Counted from the first letter of the stretch, positions 24,450-38,300 are shown. The stretch: 64,000 bases of DNA from Symsagittifera roscoffensis (GCF_963678635.1 NC_087062.1:59102129-59166128), one strand, 5' to 3'. Notes: a model not told the origin generated them from the sequence alone. Made by a program: numbers and translations.

Positions 24450-24943
24450 CACGCTTTCTAAATGTTCAAAATCTCAGAATATCAATGAAAACTACTCTAT
24501 TTATTTTTACCTAAATTTTTAGAAAACTGCTTTTTCTAGAGCAAAATCAGTTATCCACGATTAAGAGTTCAAAGTGTGCTTTTCGTGAAGACCTCTTTTT
24601 CTGATCTGACCTTCTCTTCTGTTTTGGCGCTGATGTGACCGCCTCTTCTGTTCTGGCGCTCGTCCACATACTCTTTTCTTAAAATTTTATGATAAACTAG
24701 TCATAAAATAATTTAGTCCTATAATTTTGAGTTTTGAACCTCTAGGAAAACAGTATGTGGACGAGCGCTAAAACAGAAAAAGAGGTCAGATCAGAACAGG
24801 AAGTCTCCAAAAAAAGCACACTTTGAGATCCTAATCGTGGATAATTGACTTTGCACTACAAAAAGTAGTTTTCTAATGAAGTAGTCAAAAAAAAATTGGT
24901 AAAATTAATAGAGATTCTGAGATTTTGAATCTTTAGAAAGTGT
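24450..24943. repeat. Large inverted repeat, arms about 225 bp
   Basis: The left arm (24450-24673) and right arm (24751-24943) are reverse complements with substitutions and small gaps. Matching landmarks are CTTTCTAAATGTTCAAAATC with GATTTTGAATCTTTAGAAAG, TTATCCACGATTAAGA with CCTAATCGTGGATAA, and GCGCTCGTCCACATACT with AGTATGTGGACGAGCGC. The spacer is about 75 bp. Beyond the right arm a second inverted pair (AGCTGATTGAAATTGCACC near 24951 and GGTGCAAATGTCAATCAG near 25052) continues the structure. It resembles a foldback-type element; no target-site duplication is evident. Confidence 0.8.
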
Positions 24944-25696
24944 AATTGTAGCTGATTGAAATTGCACCAAAAAGATAGTTTTATAATAAAGTATTCATAG
25001 AATAAATTAGTAAAATTAATTTGGGATTTTGAGATTTGGAACCTACCCCTTCTGGTGCAAATGTCAATCAGTTACAGTTAAAGACTGATCTACCTCCTCT
25101 TGTCAATCATCTACAGCCTCTTCTTATTTGGCGCTCTTAATCGGATCGTGCAATCAGCTGCAGTTATCAGCTACATGTCAATCAGCTACGGTTATAGAAT
25201 CATCTACCTCCTCCTGTCAACCCTCTACCACCTCTTTGGTTTTGGCGTTCTTAATCGGATCTTTTGTTCATGTCTTTTCTGTATCTTCCAATATCTTTTT
25301 CTTCCAGTAATTTTTTTAGTCTCAGGATCTCAGTCTCCTTCACTCTCAGGAATTAGAATTGTAGTATTAGTTATGAATTCTATATTAGTTGCAAATTTTC
25401 ATTAGTGCCTTAGCCAAATGCCTTTTTGCAAGAATTCTTTCCTGAATCATTTTTCTCTCTGTCATTTTTCTTAAAATATTAGCATTTGAATTAACTTGCT
25501 CAGTTTTTTACCGATTGTGTAGGGAGTTGATACTGGGAATTCTTGTATTAGATTCCAGTAGAAATAAAGTTTTAAATATTTTTTTTCCTATTTTAGAAAA
25601 TTGGCTCAAAGTAAACCTAATTGATTTTTTTTGTTTCTCGGATCCAGTGTCGTTAATCATGTGCCCAAATGTCCAAATATATTTTGGCCGTAACTT

Positions 25697-26140
25697 AACC
25701 TAAAATAATTTTTTGCACTCAAAGCGGGCTCGTGATGACCAAAAAATGGAGGTCTTCTCTGTTCTCAAAAATTATACAAACGTATCTTCAATCCTCACTT
25801 TAGTTCCTCATTGTTTACCTCACTTTTCTTTCTATAAATATGTCAGAATTTGCCGGTCAAAATCAAATTTCCTGGGCTCTCAATTGATTGCTTGAATGGT
25901 GAAAACCTCAAGTCTACGGTTTGACTTGTTTGCACTGTCATAGCGATCACATGGGGGGCCTTATTGAGCCGAGCTCTTCGAAAGATTGAAACACAACAAC
26001 TTTTTAATTTATATTCATAAAACTCGGCTAATTTGTTGAGTGCCTTGCTACGGCTATAAATTTTTGATATAAGAGCTTGCGTTTAGATTCAAGGCTATAG
26101 TTCACTTTTCGTTATGTCAGTGTCAACTGTTCAAGTTGGT
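25697..26140. other. Insertion or deletion difference between the two spacer copies
   Basis: The flanking sequence TTTTGGCCGTAA...TTGAAAAATGGCTC is nearly contiguous in copy 2 (33585-33620) but separated by about 440 bases here. The extra sequence holds no recognised coding region. No terminal repeats or clear target duplication are seen, so deletion in copy 2 is as likely as insertion in copy 1. Confidence 0.6.
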
Positions 26141-26439
26141 TCCGTCAATTGAAAAATGGCTCATTGTGGGCATCTTAAGTCCAGGAGTGCTTATACTCCT
26201 TCCAACCGCAACGTTTTTAGCTAAAATTGAGATAGTGTCTGAGAAATTGGTTATAGCTGTGTCTAAGCGAACCATTCGGTGCTGTTATTCTTCGCACTCT
26301 TCAACTGACGAAATAAATGATTTCATTTCGATTCTGCAGTTCAATTATATTACAAATTTCGTTTGTCCGGATAAAATCACCTCGTTAGCCAGCTTTCATT
26401 TTAATTACGCTTTCATTTTAATAACCCAAACACATCAAA

Positions 26440-26737
26440 CATTGAGGGTACAAAGCTATGGGACGAGAAAAAAAATTTCATTGAAACATTTTGTCTGCAG
26501 AATATTTCAAAAAACAAATCAAAATACGAACAATAGAAGTATGCACAGGAACATGTGCAGTCATTGAAACAGCCCCGGCGCGCTTTTGAGGCTGAAAATA
26601 TTGAGGGAAGGGATGCTGTAACCAATGGAAACGAAACAGCTGAGAAGAAAGAAGCAATGAGATCCAAAAAAACTGAGCAAATTGCTCAAAATCATTTGAA
26701 AAGAATAATGTTTTTTTCTGTCCATTTTTTAAATTAA
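26440..26737 (+). other. Frame conserved between spacer copies, unknown
   Basis: In both spacer copies (here and at about 33900-34110) the plus strand can be read as GTKLWDEKKNFIE, QNISKNK, then KQPRRAFEAE(N/K)IEG. Copy 1 continues through NGNETAEKKEAMRSKKTEQI. Copy 1 has a stop in the middle and copy 2 a frameshift after IEGKG. It could be a fossil exon carried by the spacer. No domain recognised; chance is not excluded. Confidence 0.25.
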
Positions 26738-27869
26738 ATTGGTCAAAATAATCAACAATATTTAAAAAATTTTATTTACTTAATTTTCGTTTAGAATTTT
26801 TTTCACTTGCTTAAATTTTTTTTAATGTTATGAAAAAGAGGATATTTTAATCCAGTGTTTCAAAGGATGTTATAGATCAGCTTTCAAAAACACAATCAAG
26901 CAGTCTCTTATACCAAAAAACATCGGAAGGATCTCATCTCATATACTGATGAGTGATGATGATTTCTGGACCAATTACTGAACCATCTCATCTCAAACAC
27001 TGATGAATGGTGAAGATTTCTAAATTAAATAATGAACCATTCCGTCTCAAACACTGATAATTGATTATGATTTCTGAACCAACTGAACTAAAAACTGAAC
27101 CATTATAAACACTGATGATGATTTCTGAGTTAATTACTGGACAATTTTCTCTGAACCTTAAATATTTGATATTCGCTGTTGGTGTTTTCCGATCCCAAAA
27201 AATCATCTGATCCCTCTTTCATCGAGTGGTTGATGATTGACAACCTCCTATCTAGTTAACCAAAGATTTAGGAATAGTTTGTGGGTTTCACTTACAATGG
27301 ATTAGTCCTGGATGGCGAGATCCACTTACAAATTGCGGAATCCGCCTACAAATTTTGCAGATCATAAGCTCAAATTTCTATGTGTCTCTAGCACACTTGG
27401 TCTGGAGCTGATGAAAACAACTGGAATGGCAAAAGTTCTGCGTTCCAATCTGACATGATTTTTTTTCAAAAAAATATTGACTTATTATATATCTGCTGAT
27501 GTTTTGTCTAATTAGATGCCACATCTTTGAAGTGTTTTTTTTTGCTGTACGCATTTCAAATGGTGAATATTAGTTTTTTGTTTAACTTCTGCAGTTTGCT
27601 TATTTAATAGTTGCTTTTAGTTTTTAAAATAATTTCTGCAGTTTGTTATTTCACTAACCTTGCTTATGTTTTCTTCTTTTTTTTCGCTTAAAATTTTATT
27701 CGCCCAAAACTAGTTCTTTTTTATTGGCTTAGTGACATAACATTGAGACCTTTCAAGGGGAAAGTGATTCAAATGCTCTCGTCTGGATTGCATAAAAAGC
27801 TAAGAACTATAATGGAGCTAAGAACTATAAAGCTAAGAAGTATAATTTACTTATCTGGATCCGATTTCT

Positions 27870-30800
27870 AATTAAAAGACTCACTTTTGTAGCGCAGTAA
27901 ATATAGCTATTTTTCAATGCATTGTTAACGCTGGTACTCAAAATCAAGGCTTTTTCTGTTATTTAGACATTTTTTTAGTGCATTAGTTATATTTGTGGCT
28001 TAATGCAATTTTAAAGCTGGAATTCAAAACAATTGCATTAACTGATTTCCAGATTCACTTTTGTGGAGCAATAATTTTACCTTACTCGGTCCAATGTTAA
28101 ACTACAGTAATTAAAGCTCGAATTCCATAGATAAAAAAGCTGGCAATCAAAATCGATGGGTTTTTTGATATCGAAAAGTTTTTGCTAATGCATTATTTAT
28201 TTCCGTCACTCGATACTCGAAAACTGGAATTTATTTCAAATGAATTTACTGATTTCTGTCTGCAGTTTTTAGTTTCAAAATATGAAGCTGGGGTTCAAAA
28301 TCATTGCTTTTTTCTGATAACTACATTTTTTTATAGTGCGTTTGTTATATCTGTAACTCTTTTTTAAATATAGAACGCAAAGTAATTTAAAAAACTAATT
28401 TCGAGATTTAGTTTTATGCTGATGCAGTTATCTCTCAAAATCAATGCATTAAAAAAGCTGAGACTCAAAATCAATGCATTTTTGCATAATGTGTACTTAT
28501 TTTATTACAATAGTTATATCTGTGAATAAAGCTTTTTTTTAAAAGCTGAAACTGAAAAATGCATTTTCTGACTTCCAAATCCTTCTTTGCAGTGCATATT
28601 TATATCTGGAACTTAATGCATTGTTACAACAGCAGGGCTTAACATAAATGCATTTCTTACTAACTTAGATTTTTTTGTGGCGCTTTAGTTGTAACCTAGA
28701 CCCAGTTCATTGTGAAAGCTACCCAAAAAAAATTCATTTACTGATTACTGGATCCAACTGTTTAAGCTGTGATTGTTTCCATTTGTGAAACCGGGACTCA
28801 GAATCAATGCATTTTTTGATAACTGGTTACTTTTCGTAGTAAATAAGTTATATCTGTGACTTATTGCAGTATCAAATCTAGAACAAAAAAGTGCAGTTAC
28901 TAATTTCGAGATCCACTTTTGTAGAACAATAACTATATCTAGAACCCATGAATGAAGTTTGAGTATTTTGTAGTGTATTTGAAAATTGAGTAACTTTTGT
29001 AGTGCATTAGTTGTATCTGAGACCTAGTGCATTGTTGCAGCTGGAGCTCATAATTAACTATTTTACTGGATGCTTTTTGCAGCACATTTTTAAATATGTG
29101 TGACTCCATGTTGTTGAAGCTGGAAATCAAACAAATGTTTTTAATGATTTCGAAGTCAGCTTTTGTAGTGCAGCAGTATTCTCTGGGACTCAAGGCATTG
29201 CTGAAGCTGGAATTCAAATTGAATGACCTTATCGAAATCTAGAACCAGTTTTGTAGTGCAGCAGTTTTCTCTGGGCCCCAAGGAAATTTTAAGGCGGGAA
29301 AAAATGAACGCATTGCTCGATAACTGGATACCTTTTGCAGTGCATTTTTATTATTTTTGACTCCATTTTTTTTCAAGCTGGAAATCAAACAAACGTTTTT
29401 AGTGATTTCGAACTCTACTTTCGTAGTGCAACAGTATTATTTGGGACTCACTGCTTTTTTGAAAGCTAGAGTTAAAATAATTGCTTTCTCTGATTTTGAA
29501 ATCCACTTTTGAAATGCAACAAAAAAACTCTTGGACTGAAGTTGTTGTTAAATTTTGAATTTAATTTATAAGAATATACATCTTTCAAGATCCATTTTGC
29601 AGTGCAGCAGTAATCTCTGGATTTCAAGGTAATTGCAAATCTGGAAATCAAATTAAACTTATTAATGATTTCGAACTCTTTTTGTAGTGCAGCAGTATTC
29701 TGTGGGACTCAAGGCAATGTTGAAGCTCGAATTCAATTTAAATGAATTTATTGAAAAGAAAATCTAGTTTTGCAGTGAAGCAGTAATCCCTGGGACTCAA
29801 GGCAACGTTAAACCTTGAGTTCAAATTGATTGCAGGGTTCAATAACAAAATACTTTTTGTAGGGCACTAGTTATCACTGTGAATTGAATGTTTGATAAAA
29901 AAAAACGATCTCAATTTAAAGAAAAATTTTGATTTCGAGATTATCTTTTGTATTGCAGCAGTAATCTCTGGGACTCAAGGTATTGTTAAAGCTGGAAGAT
30001 AATGAATGAATTTTGAATGTTTTGTAGTGCATTTGAATATTGAGTAATTTTTGTAGTGCATTAGTTGTATCTGAGACCTAATGCATTGTTGTAGCTGGAG
30101 TTCATAATTAACAAATTTACTGGATACTTTTGCAATACATTTCACATTTGTGTGACTCCATGTTTTTGAAGCTGGAATTCAAACAAATGTTTTCAATGAT
30201 TTAGAACTCAACTTTTGTAGTGCAGAAGTATTCTCCGGGACTCAAGGCATTGCTGAAGCTGGAATTTAAATTGAAGAACCTTATCGATATCAAGATCCAG
30301 TTTTGTTGTGCAGCAGTTTTCTCTGAACTTCAAGGCAATTGTGAAGCTGGAAATCAAAATGAACGCATTGCTCGATAACTGGATACTTTTTACAGTGCGT
30401 TTTTATTATTTGTGGTTCCATGTTGTTTAATGTTAGAAATTAAACAAACGCTTTTAAGGATTTCGAACTCTTCTTTTGTAAGGCAACAGTATTATTTGGG
30501 ACTCAATGCTTTTTTTTAAAGCTGAAGATAAAATAAATGCTTTCACTGATTTTGAAATCCACTTTTGAAATTCAACAGTAAACTCTGGGATTCAAGGTAT
30601 TGTTAAATTTTGAAATTAATTTAAAAACATATACAAATTTCACGATCCGTTTTGCAGTGCAGCAGTAATCTCTGGATTTCAAGGTAATTTTAAAGCTGGA
30701 AATCATATAAAAGTTTTTCTTGATTTCGACCTCTTTTTGAAGTGCTGCAGTTTTCTCTGGGACTCAAGGCATTTTTAAAGCTCGAATTCAAATTGAATCA

Positions 30801-33008
30801 AATTAACGAAAAGAAAACCTAGTTTTGCAGTGCAGCAGTAATCTCTGGGACTCAAGGCAACCTTAAACCTTGAGTTCAAATTGATTGCAGGGTTCGATAT
30901 GAAAATACTTTTCGTAGTGCACTAGCTATCACTGTTAATTAAATGTTTGCTAAAAATAGATCCAGATTAAATAAAAATTTTGATTTCGAGATTATCTTTT
31001 GTATTGCAGCAGTAATCTCTGGGACTCAAGGTATTGTTAAAGCTGAAGGATAATGAATGAATTTTGAATGTTTTGTAGTGCATTTGAATATTGAGTAACT
31101 TTTGTAGTGCATTAGTTGTATCTGAGACCTAGTGCATTGTTGCAGCTGGAGCTCATAATTACTAATTTACTGGATACTTTTTGCAGTAGATTTTTATTAT
31201 GTGTGACTCCATGTTTTTGAAGCTGGAAATCAAACAAAGGTTTTTAATGATTTCGAACTATACTTTTGTAGTGCAGCAGTATTCTCTGGGACTCAAGGCA
31301 ACTTTGAAGCTGGAAATCAAAATGAACGCATTGCGCGATAACTGGATACTTTTGCAGTGCATTTTTATTATTTGTGACTCCATGTTTTTTGAAGCTGGAA
31401 ATCAAACAAATGTTTTTAATGACTTCGATTTCTACTCTTGTAGTGCAACAGTGTTATCTGGGACTCAAGGCATTGTTAAAGCTCGAATTCAAATTGAATG
31501 AACTTAACGAAATGAAAATCTAGTTTTGCAGGGCAGCAGTAATCTCTGGGACTCAAGGCAACGTTAAACCTTGAGTTCAAATTGATTGCAGGGTTCCATA
31601 ACAAAATTTTTTTGTAGTGCACTAGTTATCACTGTGAATTGAATGTTTGCTAAAAAATAGATCTCAAATTGAAGAAAAATTTTGATTTCGAGATTATCTT
31701 TTGAATCGCAGCAGTAATCTCGGGGACTCGAAGTATTGTTGAAGCTTGAAATGAAATTAATTGAGTTTACTGATTTCAAGATCCAATTCTGCAGTGCAGC
31801 AGTAGTCTCTTGAACTCAAGGCAGTTTTGATGATGGAAAACGAAATAAACCAATTATTCGATAACTGGACGCTTTTTACAGACATCAGTTATATGTGTGA
31901 CCAATTACTGAACCATCTCATCTCAAACACTGATGAGTGGTGAAGATTTTTAAATTAAATGAGCCAAATACTGAACAATTTCATCTCAAACACTGATAAT
32001 TGATTTTGATTTCTGAACCAACTGAACCAAACACTGAACCATTTTAAACACTGATGATGATTTCTGAGTTATTTACTGGTCATTTTTTTCTCAACCTTGA
32101 ATAATTGATTTTCGCTGTTGGTGTTTTCCGATCTCAAAAAATCATCTGATCCCCCACTCATAACAACTCTTCTCTAGTTAACCAAAAGTTTTAAGATTAG
32201 TTTGTGAATTCCACTGACAAGGGATTAGTCCTGGATGGCGGGATCGACTTACAAATTGCGGAATCCGCCTACACGTAAGAGCCTACGAAACAGCCTACAC
32301 TAAAGAAGAACTTTGATTTCGAGATTATCTTTTGTATTGCAGCAGTAATCTCTAGGACTCGAGGTATTGCTGAAAATTGAATTGAAATTAAATGAGTTTA
32401 CTGATTTCAAGATCCAATTCTGCAGTGCAGCAGTAGTCTCTTGAACTCAAGGCATTTTTGATGCTGGAAATCGAAATAAACCAATTGTTCGATAACTGGA
32501 CGCTTTTTACAGTGCATCAGTTATATGTGTGACTCAATGTTTTCATTGAACTTGTAAGCCAAACAAATGCATTTATTATTTTCAAAATCTAGTTTTCTAG
32601 TGAAACAGTAATCACTGGGTCTCAAGGTACTGTGAAAGCTTGAATTTAAATTAAATGAATTAACTGATTTCAAAATTCTTTTTTTTTGCAGTGCAGCAGT
32701 AATTCTTGGGACTAAAGGCAATTTTAAAGCTGAAAGTAAAATGAAAGCTTCGCTCGATAACAAGATACTCTATAATATAGTTTTTTTGAAGCTGGAAATC
32801 GAACAAACGTTTTTACTGATTTCGAAATCCACGTTTGAAGAGCAGCGGAATTCTTTGGGACTTAAGGTATTGTTAAAATTGGAATTCAAAAAGAATGAAC
32901 TTACTAAATTCAAGATCCAAGTTTGCAGTGCAGCAGCTATCATTGAATCATGGAAAAGCTAAAGTTGTAGTTCTAAATGATTGCTTGGATCAATAACTAG
33001 ATGCTTAT
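27870..33008. repeat. Satellite array B
   Basis: Same monomer family as array A (spacing measured between successive CTCTGGGACTCAAGG anchors is 84-88 bp), here dominated by a GTAGTGCAGCAGTAATCTCTGG subtype. A higher-order unit of about 1.05 kb is marked by TTGAGTAACTTTTGTAGTGC at about 28987, 30049 and 31089. Another marker, TGATTGCAGGGTTC, recurs at about 29828, 30890 and 31582. The array is interrupted at 31900-32300 by spacer sequence, and a 225-bp satellite block is duplicated on both sides of that interruption. Confidence 0.9.
31900..32300. repeat. Fragment of the complex spacer inside array B
   Basis: Contains the CTCAAACACTGATGA subtandem, ATCATCTGATC, GGATTAGTCCTGGATGGCGG and GCGGAATCCGCCTACAC in the order seen at 26930-27340 and 34390-34780. 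It starts mid-monomer after TATATGTGTGAC and returns to satellite at GATTTCGAGATTATC. The satellite block at 31680-31903 repeats at 32311-32537, as expected from unequal exchange. Confidence 0.8.
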
Positions 33009-33012
33009 TGAA

Positions 33013-35319
33013 TCTACAGCCTCTTCTTATTTGGCGCTCTCAATCAGATCGTGCAACCAGCTACAGTTATCAGCTACATGTCAATCAGCTACGGTTATAG
33101 AATTATCTACCTCCTCCTGTCAATCCTCTACCTCCTCTTTGGATTTTGCGCTCTTAATCGGATCTTTTGTTCATGTTTTTTCTGTATATTCCAATTTTTT
33201 TTCTTCCAGTCATTTCTAGTTTCAGGATCTTAGTCTCATTCACTCTCAGGAATTAGAATTGTAGTGTTAGTTTTGAATTCTATATTAGTTCCAAAATTTC
33301 ATTAGTGCCTTAGCCAAACGCCTTTTTGCAAGAATTCTTTCCTGAATTTTTTTTCTCTCTGTCATTTTTCTTAAATTATTACCATTTCAATTAAGTTGCT
33401 CAATTTTCTACCGATTGTGCAGGGATTTGATACTGTGAATTGTTGTATTAGTTTCCGGCGGAAATAAAAAACTAGGTTTTTTTCCGATTTTAGAAAATTG
33501 GCTCAAAGTAAAATTAATTGTTTTTTTTTTGCTTCCCGGATCCAGTGTCGTTAATCATGCGCCCAATTGTCTAAATCCATTTTGGCCGTAAATTAATTTA
33601 ATAATTGTTTGAAAAATGGCTCCTTGTGGGCATCTTAAGTCCAGGAGTGCTTACACTCCTTCCAACCGCAACGTGTTTAGCTAAAAAGTAGAAAAGAGAT
33701 AGTATCTGAGAAGTTGGTTATAGCTGTGTCTAAGTGAACCAATTGGTGCTGTTATTCTTCGCACACTCCAATTGACGAAACAATTGATTTCGTTTCGATT
33801 CTGCAGTTCAAGTGTATAAAAACTTTCATTTGTCCGGATAAAATCACCTCGCTTGCCAGCTTTCATTTTAATTACGCTTGAAGGCCAGAACTCAAACACG
33901 TTAAACATTGCGGGTACAAAGTTATGGGACGAGAAAAAAAATTTCATTGAAAAACTCTATCTGCAGAATATTTCAAAAAATAAACCAAAATGCGAACAAC
34001 AGAAGTATGCACCGGAAAACATGCAGTCAATGAAACAGCCGCGACGCGCTTTTGAGGCTGAAAAAATTGAGGGGAAGGGATGTTGTAACCAATGATACGA
34101 AACAGCTGAGGAGCAAAAAGCAAATAGAATAAAAAACATTTGAAAACAATAATTTTTTTCTGTCCATATTTTTTTTATAAAATTGGTCAGAATAATTAAC
34201 AATATTTAAAAACTTTATTTACTGAGTTTTCGTTCTGAATTTTTTTCCACTTGCTCATGTTTTTTTTAGTTTTAAGAAAAAGAGATTATTGATTATTTTC
34301 AGTGTTTCAGAGGATGTTTTAGATCAGCTTTTAAAAAATACAGTCAAGCAGTCTCTTATACCAAAAAACATCGGAAGGATCTCATCTCAAATACTGATGA
34401 GTGATAATGATTTCTGGACCAACTACTGAACCATCTCATCTCAAACACTGATGAGTGGTGAAGATTTTTAAATTAAATGAGCCAAATACTGAACCATTTC
34501 ATCTCAAACACTGATAATTGATTTTGATTTCTGAACCAACTGAACCAAATACTGAACCATTTTAAACACTGATGATGATTTCTGAGTTAATTACTGGTCA
34601 ATTTTTTCTCAACCTGAATAATTGATTTTCGCTGTTGGTGTTTTCCGATCTCAAAAAATCATCTGATCTACCGTTCATGACAACCCCTTCTCTAGTTAAC
34701 CAAAGTTTTAAGATTAGTCTGTGGATTCCACTGACAAGGGATTAGTCCTGGATGGCGGGATGGACTTACAAATTGCGGAATCAGCCTACACGTTTTGCAG
34801 ATTATAAGTTCAAAATTCTATGTGTCTCTGACACACTTGGTCTGGAGCTGACAAAAACGACTGGAATGGCAAAAATTCTGTGTTCCAATCTGACATAATT
34901 TTTTTTTTCCAAAAAATATCGACTTATTATAAATCTGCTTGTGCTTTGTCTGCTTAGATGACACATCTTTGAAGTGTTTTTTTTGCTGTACGCATTTCAA
35001 ATGGTTAATATTAGTTTTTTGTTTAACTTCTGCAGTTTTTTACTTTAAAGGTTGCTTTTAATTTTTAAAAATTTTTTCTGCAGTTTGTTATTTCACTAAC
35101 CTTGCCTTGCCTATGTTTTCTTCTTTTTTTCGCTTAAAAATTTATCTGCCCAAAACTTGTTCTATTTTATTGTCTTAGTGACATAACGTTGAGTCCTTTC
35201 AAGGGGAAAACAATTCAAATGCTCTCGTCGGATTGCACAAAAAGCTAAGAACTATAATGGAGCTAAGAACTATAAACTAAGACTTAAAAATTGCTTGTCT
35301 GGATCCGATTTCTTATTAA
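33013..35319. repeat. Duplicated complex spacer, copy 2
   Basis: Collinear with 25105-27869 apart from the 440-bp difference. It joins satellite on both sides: array B ends at GATGCTTATTG and array C starts near 35320 with the same TTTTGTAGCGCAGTAAAT monomer as array B. Both junctions with the downstream array are therefore the same, which indicates duplication of the spacer and array as one unit. Confidence 0.85.
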
Positions 35320-38300
35320 AACTCTCACTTTTGTAGCGCAGTAAATTTGGCTATTTTTCAATGCATTGTTAACGCTGGTACTCAAAGTCAATGCATTTTC
35401 TGTTAACTAGACATTTTTTTAGTGCATTAGTTTTATTTGTGGCTTAATGCAATTTTAAAGCTGGAACTCAAAACAAATGCATTAACTGATTTCCAGATTC
35501 GCTTTTGTGGATCAATAATTTTACCTTACTCAGTGCAATGTTAAACTGCAGTAATTAAAGCTGGAATTCCATAGATATTAAAGCTGGCAATCAAAATCAA
35601 TGGGTTTTTTTGATATCCAAATGTTTTTGGTAATACATTATTTATTTCCGTCACTCGATACTCGAAAACTGGAACTTATTTCAATTGAATTTAGTGATTT
35701 CTGTCTCCAGTTTTTAGTTTCAAAAATTGAAGCTGGGGTTCAAAATCATTGCTTTTTTCTGATAACTAGAAAATTTTATAGTGCGTTTGTTATATCTGTG
35801 ACTATTTTTTAATGTTAGAACGCAAACTTTCAAAACCAACGCATTAAAAAAGCTGAGGCTCAAAATCAATGCACTTTCGAATTATGTGTACTTGTTCTAG
35901 TGCAATAGTTATATCTGTGAATCAAAGCTTTTTTTTAAAGCTGAAACTCAAAAATGCACTTTCTGACTTCCAGATCCTTCTTTGTAGTGCAATATTTATA
36001 TCCGGAACCTCAATGCATTGTTACAACAGCAGGGCTCAACATAAATGCATTTTTAACTAACTAGATTTATTTTGTGGCGCTTTGGTTGTAACCTAGACCC
36101 AGTGCATTGTGTAAGCTACCCAAAACAAATTCATTTACTGATTACTGGATCCAACTGTTTAAGCTGTGATTGTTTCCATTTGTGAAACCGGGACTCAGAA
36201 TCAATGCATTTTTTGATAACTGGTTACTTTTTGTAGTAAATTAGTTATATCTGTGACTTATTGCAGTATCAAATCTAGAACAAAAAAGTGCAGTTACTAA
36301 TTTCGAGATCCATTTTTGTAGAACAATAACTATATCTAGAACCCAAGGTATTGTTAAAGCTGGAAGATAATGAACAAATTTTGATTATTTTGTAGTGCAT
36401 TAGAATATTGGGTAACTTTTGTAGTGCATTGGTTGTATCTGAGACCTAGTGCATTGTTGCAGCTGGAGCTCATAATTAACTATTTTCCTGGATACTTTTT
36501 GCAGTACATTTTTATTATGTGTGACTCCATATTTTTGAAGCTGGAAATCAAACAAATGTTTTTATTGATTTCGAACTCTACTTTTGAAGTGCAGCAGTAT
36601 TCTCTGGGACTGAAGGCATTGCTGAAGCTGGAACTCAAATTGAATGACCTTATCGAAATCAAGATCAAGTTTTGTAGTGCAGCAATATTCTCTGGGACTC
36701 AAGGCAATTTTAAAGCTGGAAATCAAAATGAACGCATTGCTCGATAACTGGATACTTTTATCGCATTTTTATTATTTGTGACTCCATGTTATTTGTGACT
36801 CCATTTTTTTTGAAGCTGGAAATCAAACAAAAGTTTATAATGATTTCGAACTCTACTTTTGTAGTGCAACAGTATTATCTGTGACTCGATGCTTTTTAAA
36901 AGTTGGAGTTAAAATAAATGCTTTCACTGATATTGAAATTCATTTTTGAAATGCAACATTAAGCTCTGGGACTCAAGGTATTGTTAAATTTTGAACTTAA
37001 TTTAAAAGAATATACATATTTCAAGATCCATTTTGCAGTGCAGCAGTAATCTCTGGATTTCCAAGTAATTTTAAAGCTGGAAATCAAACAACGTTTTTTT
37101 TATCGATTTCGAACTCTTTTTGTAGTGCAGCAGTATTCTCTGGGACTCAAGGCATTGTTAAATCTCAAATTCAAATTGAATGAACTTAGCGAAATGAAAA
37201 TCTAGTTTTGCAGTGCAGCAGTAATCTCTGGTACTCAAGGCAACGTTAAACCTTGAGTTCAAATTGATTGCAGGGTTCCATAACAAAATACTTTTTGTAG
37301 TTCACTATTTATCACTGTGAATGAATGTTTGCAAAAAATAGATCTCAATTTAAAGAAAAGTTTTGATTTCGAGATTCACTTTTGTATTGCAGCAGTAATC
37401 TCTGGGACTCGAGGTATTGTTGAAGCTTGAATTTAATTTAAATGAGTTTGCTGATTTCAAGATCCAATTCTGCAGAGCAGCAGTAGTCTCTCGAACTCAA
37501 GGCAATTTTAAAGCTGGAAATCGAAATAAACGCATTGTTCGATGGCTGCGTTTTTGCAGTGCATCAGTTATATGTGTGACTCAATGCTTTTTTTGAGCAT
37601 CGAAACCAAACAAATGCATTTACTATTTTCAAACTCCATTATTGTAGTGCAGCAGTAATCACTGGTACTCAAGTTATTGTGAAAGCTTGAATTTGAATTA
37701 ATTGAATTTACTGATTTCAAAATTCCTTTTTTGCAGTGCAGCACTAATTTTTGGGACTCAAGGTAATTTTAAAGCTGGAAACTAAAATGAATGCTTCGTT
37801 CGATAACAAGATACTCTATAATATGTGTGACTCCTAGCTTTTTTGAAGCTGGAAATCGAACAAACTGTTTTACTGATTTCGAAATCCACGTTTGAAGAGC
37901 AGCGGAATTCTTTGGGACTTAAGGTATTGTTAAAATTGCAATTCAAAATGAATGAACTTACTAAAATCAAGATCCAAGTTTGGAGTGCAGCAGCAATCAT
38001 TGAATCATGGTAATGCTAAAGTTGTAAATCTAAATGATTGCTTAGATCGATAACCAGATGCTTATTGTAGTGCATCAGTGATAACTGTGATTCGATTTTG
38101 TGTTAAAAATAGATCTCAAACTAAATTAAACTTTTGATTTCGAGATTTGATTTATTTTTGTATTACAAGTGTTACTTTTGGTTTTCAAATCATTGATAAA
38201 GCTGGGATCAAAATCAATGCAATTTTGATAACAAGATACTCTGTGTAGGGCTTTATTTATATCTGTGACTCAATGCTGTTTTCAAAGCTGAAACCCAAAA

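Larger units (their letters stand above)
25105..27869. repeat. Duplicated complex spacer, copy 1
   Basis: Homologous to 33013-35319 at high identity. Shared landmarks are TCAGCTACATGTCAATCAGC, GGGCATCTTAAGTCCAGGAG, AAACATCGGAAGGATCTCAT, GGATTAGTCCTGGATGGCG and GCACACTTGGTCTGGAGCTG. The end is a subtandem of about 55 bp units (CTCAAACACTGATGA...TTTCTGAACCA) at 26930-27160. It runs straight into satellite array B. Copy 1 carries about 440 bp (25697-26140) absent from copy 2. Confidence 0.85.
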
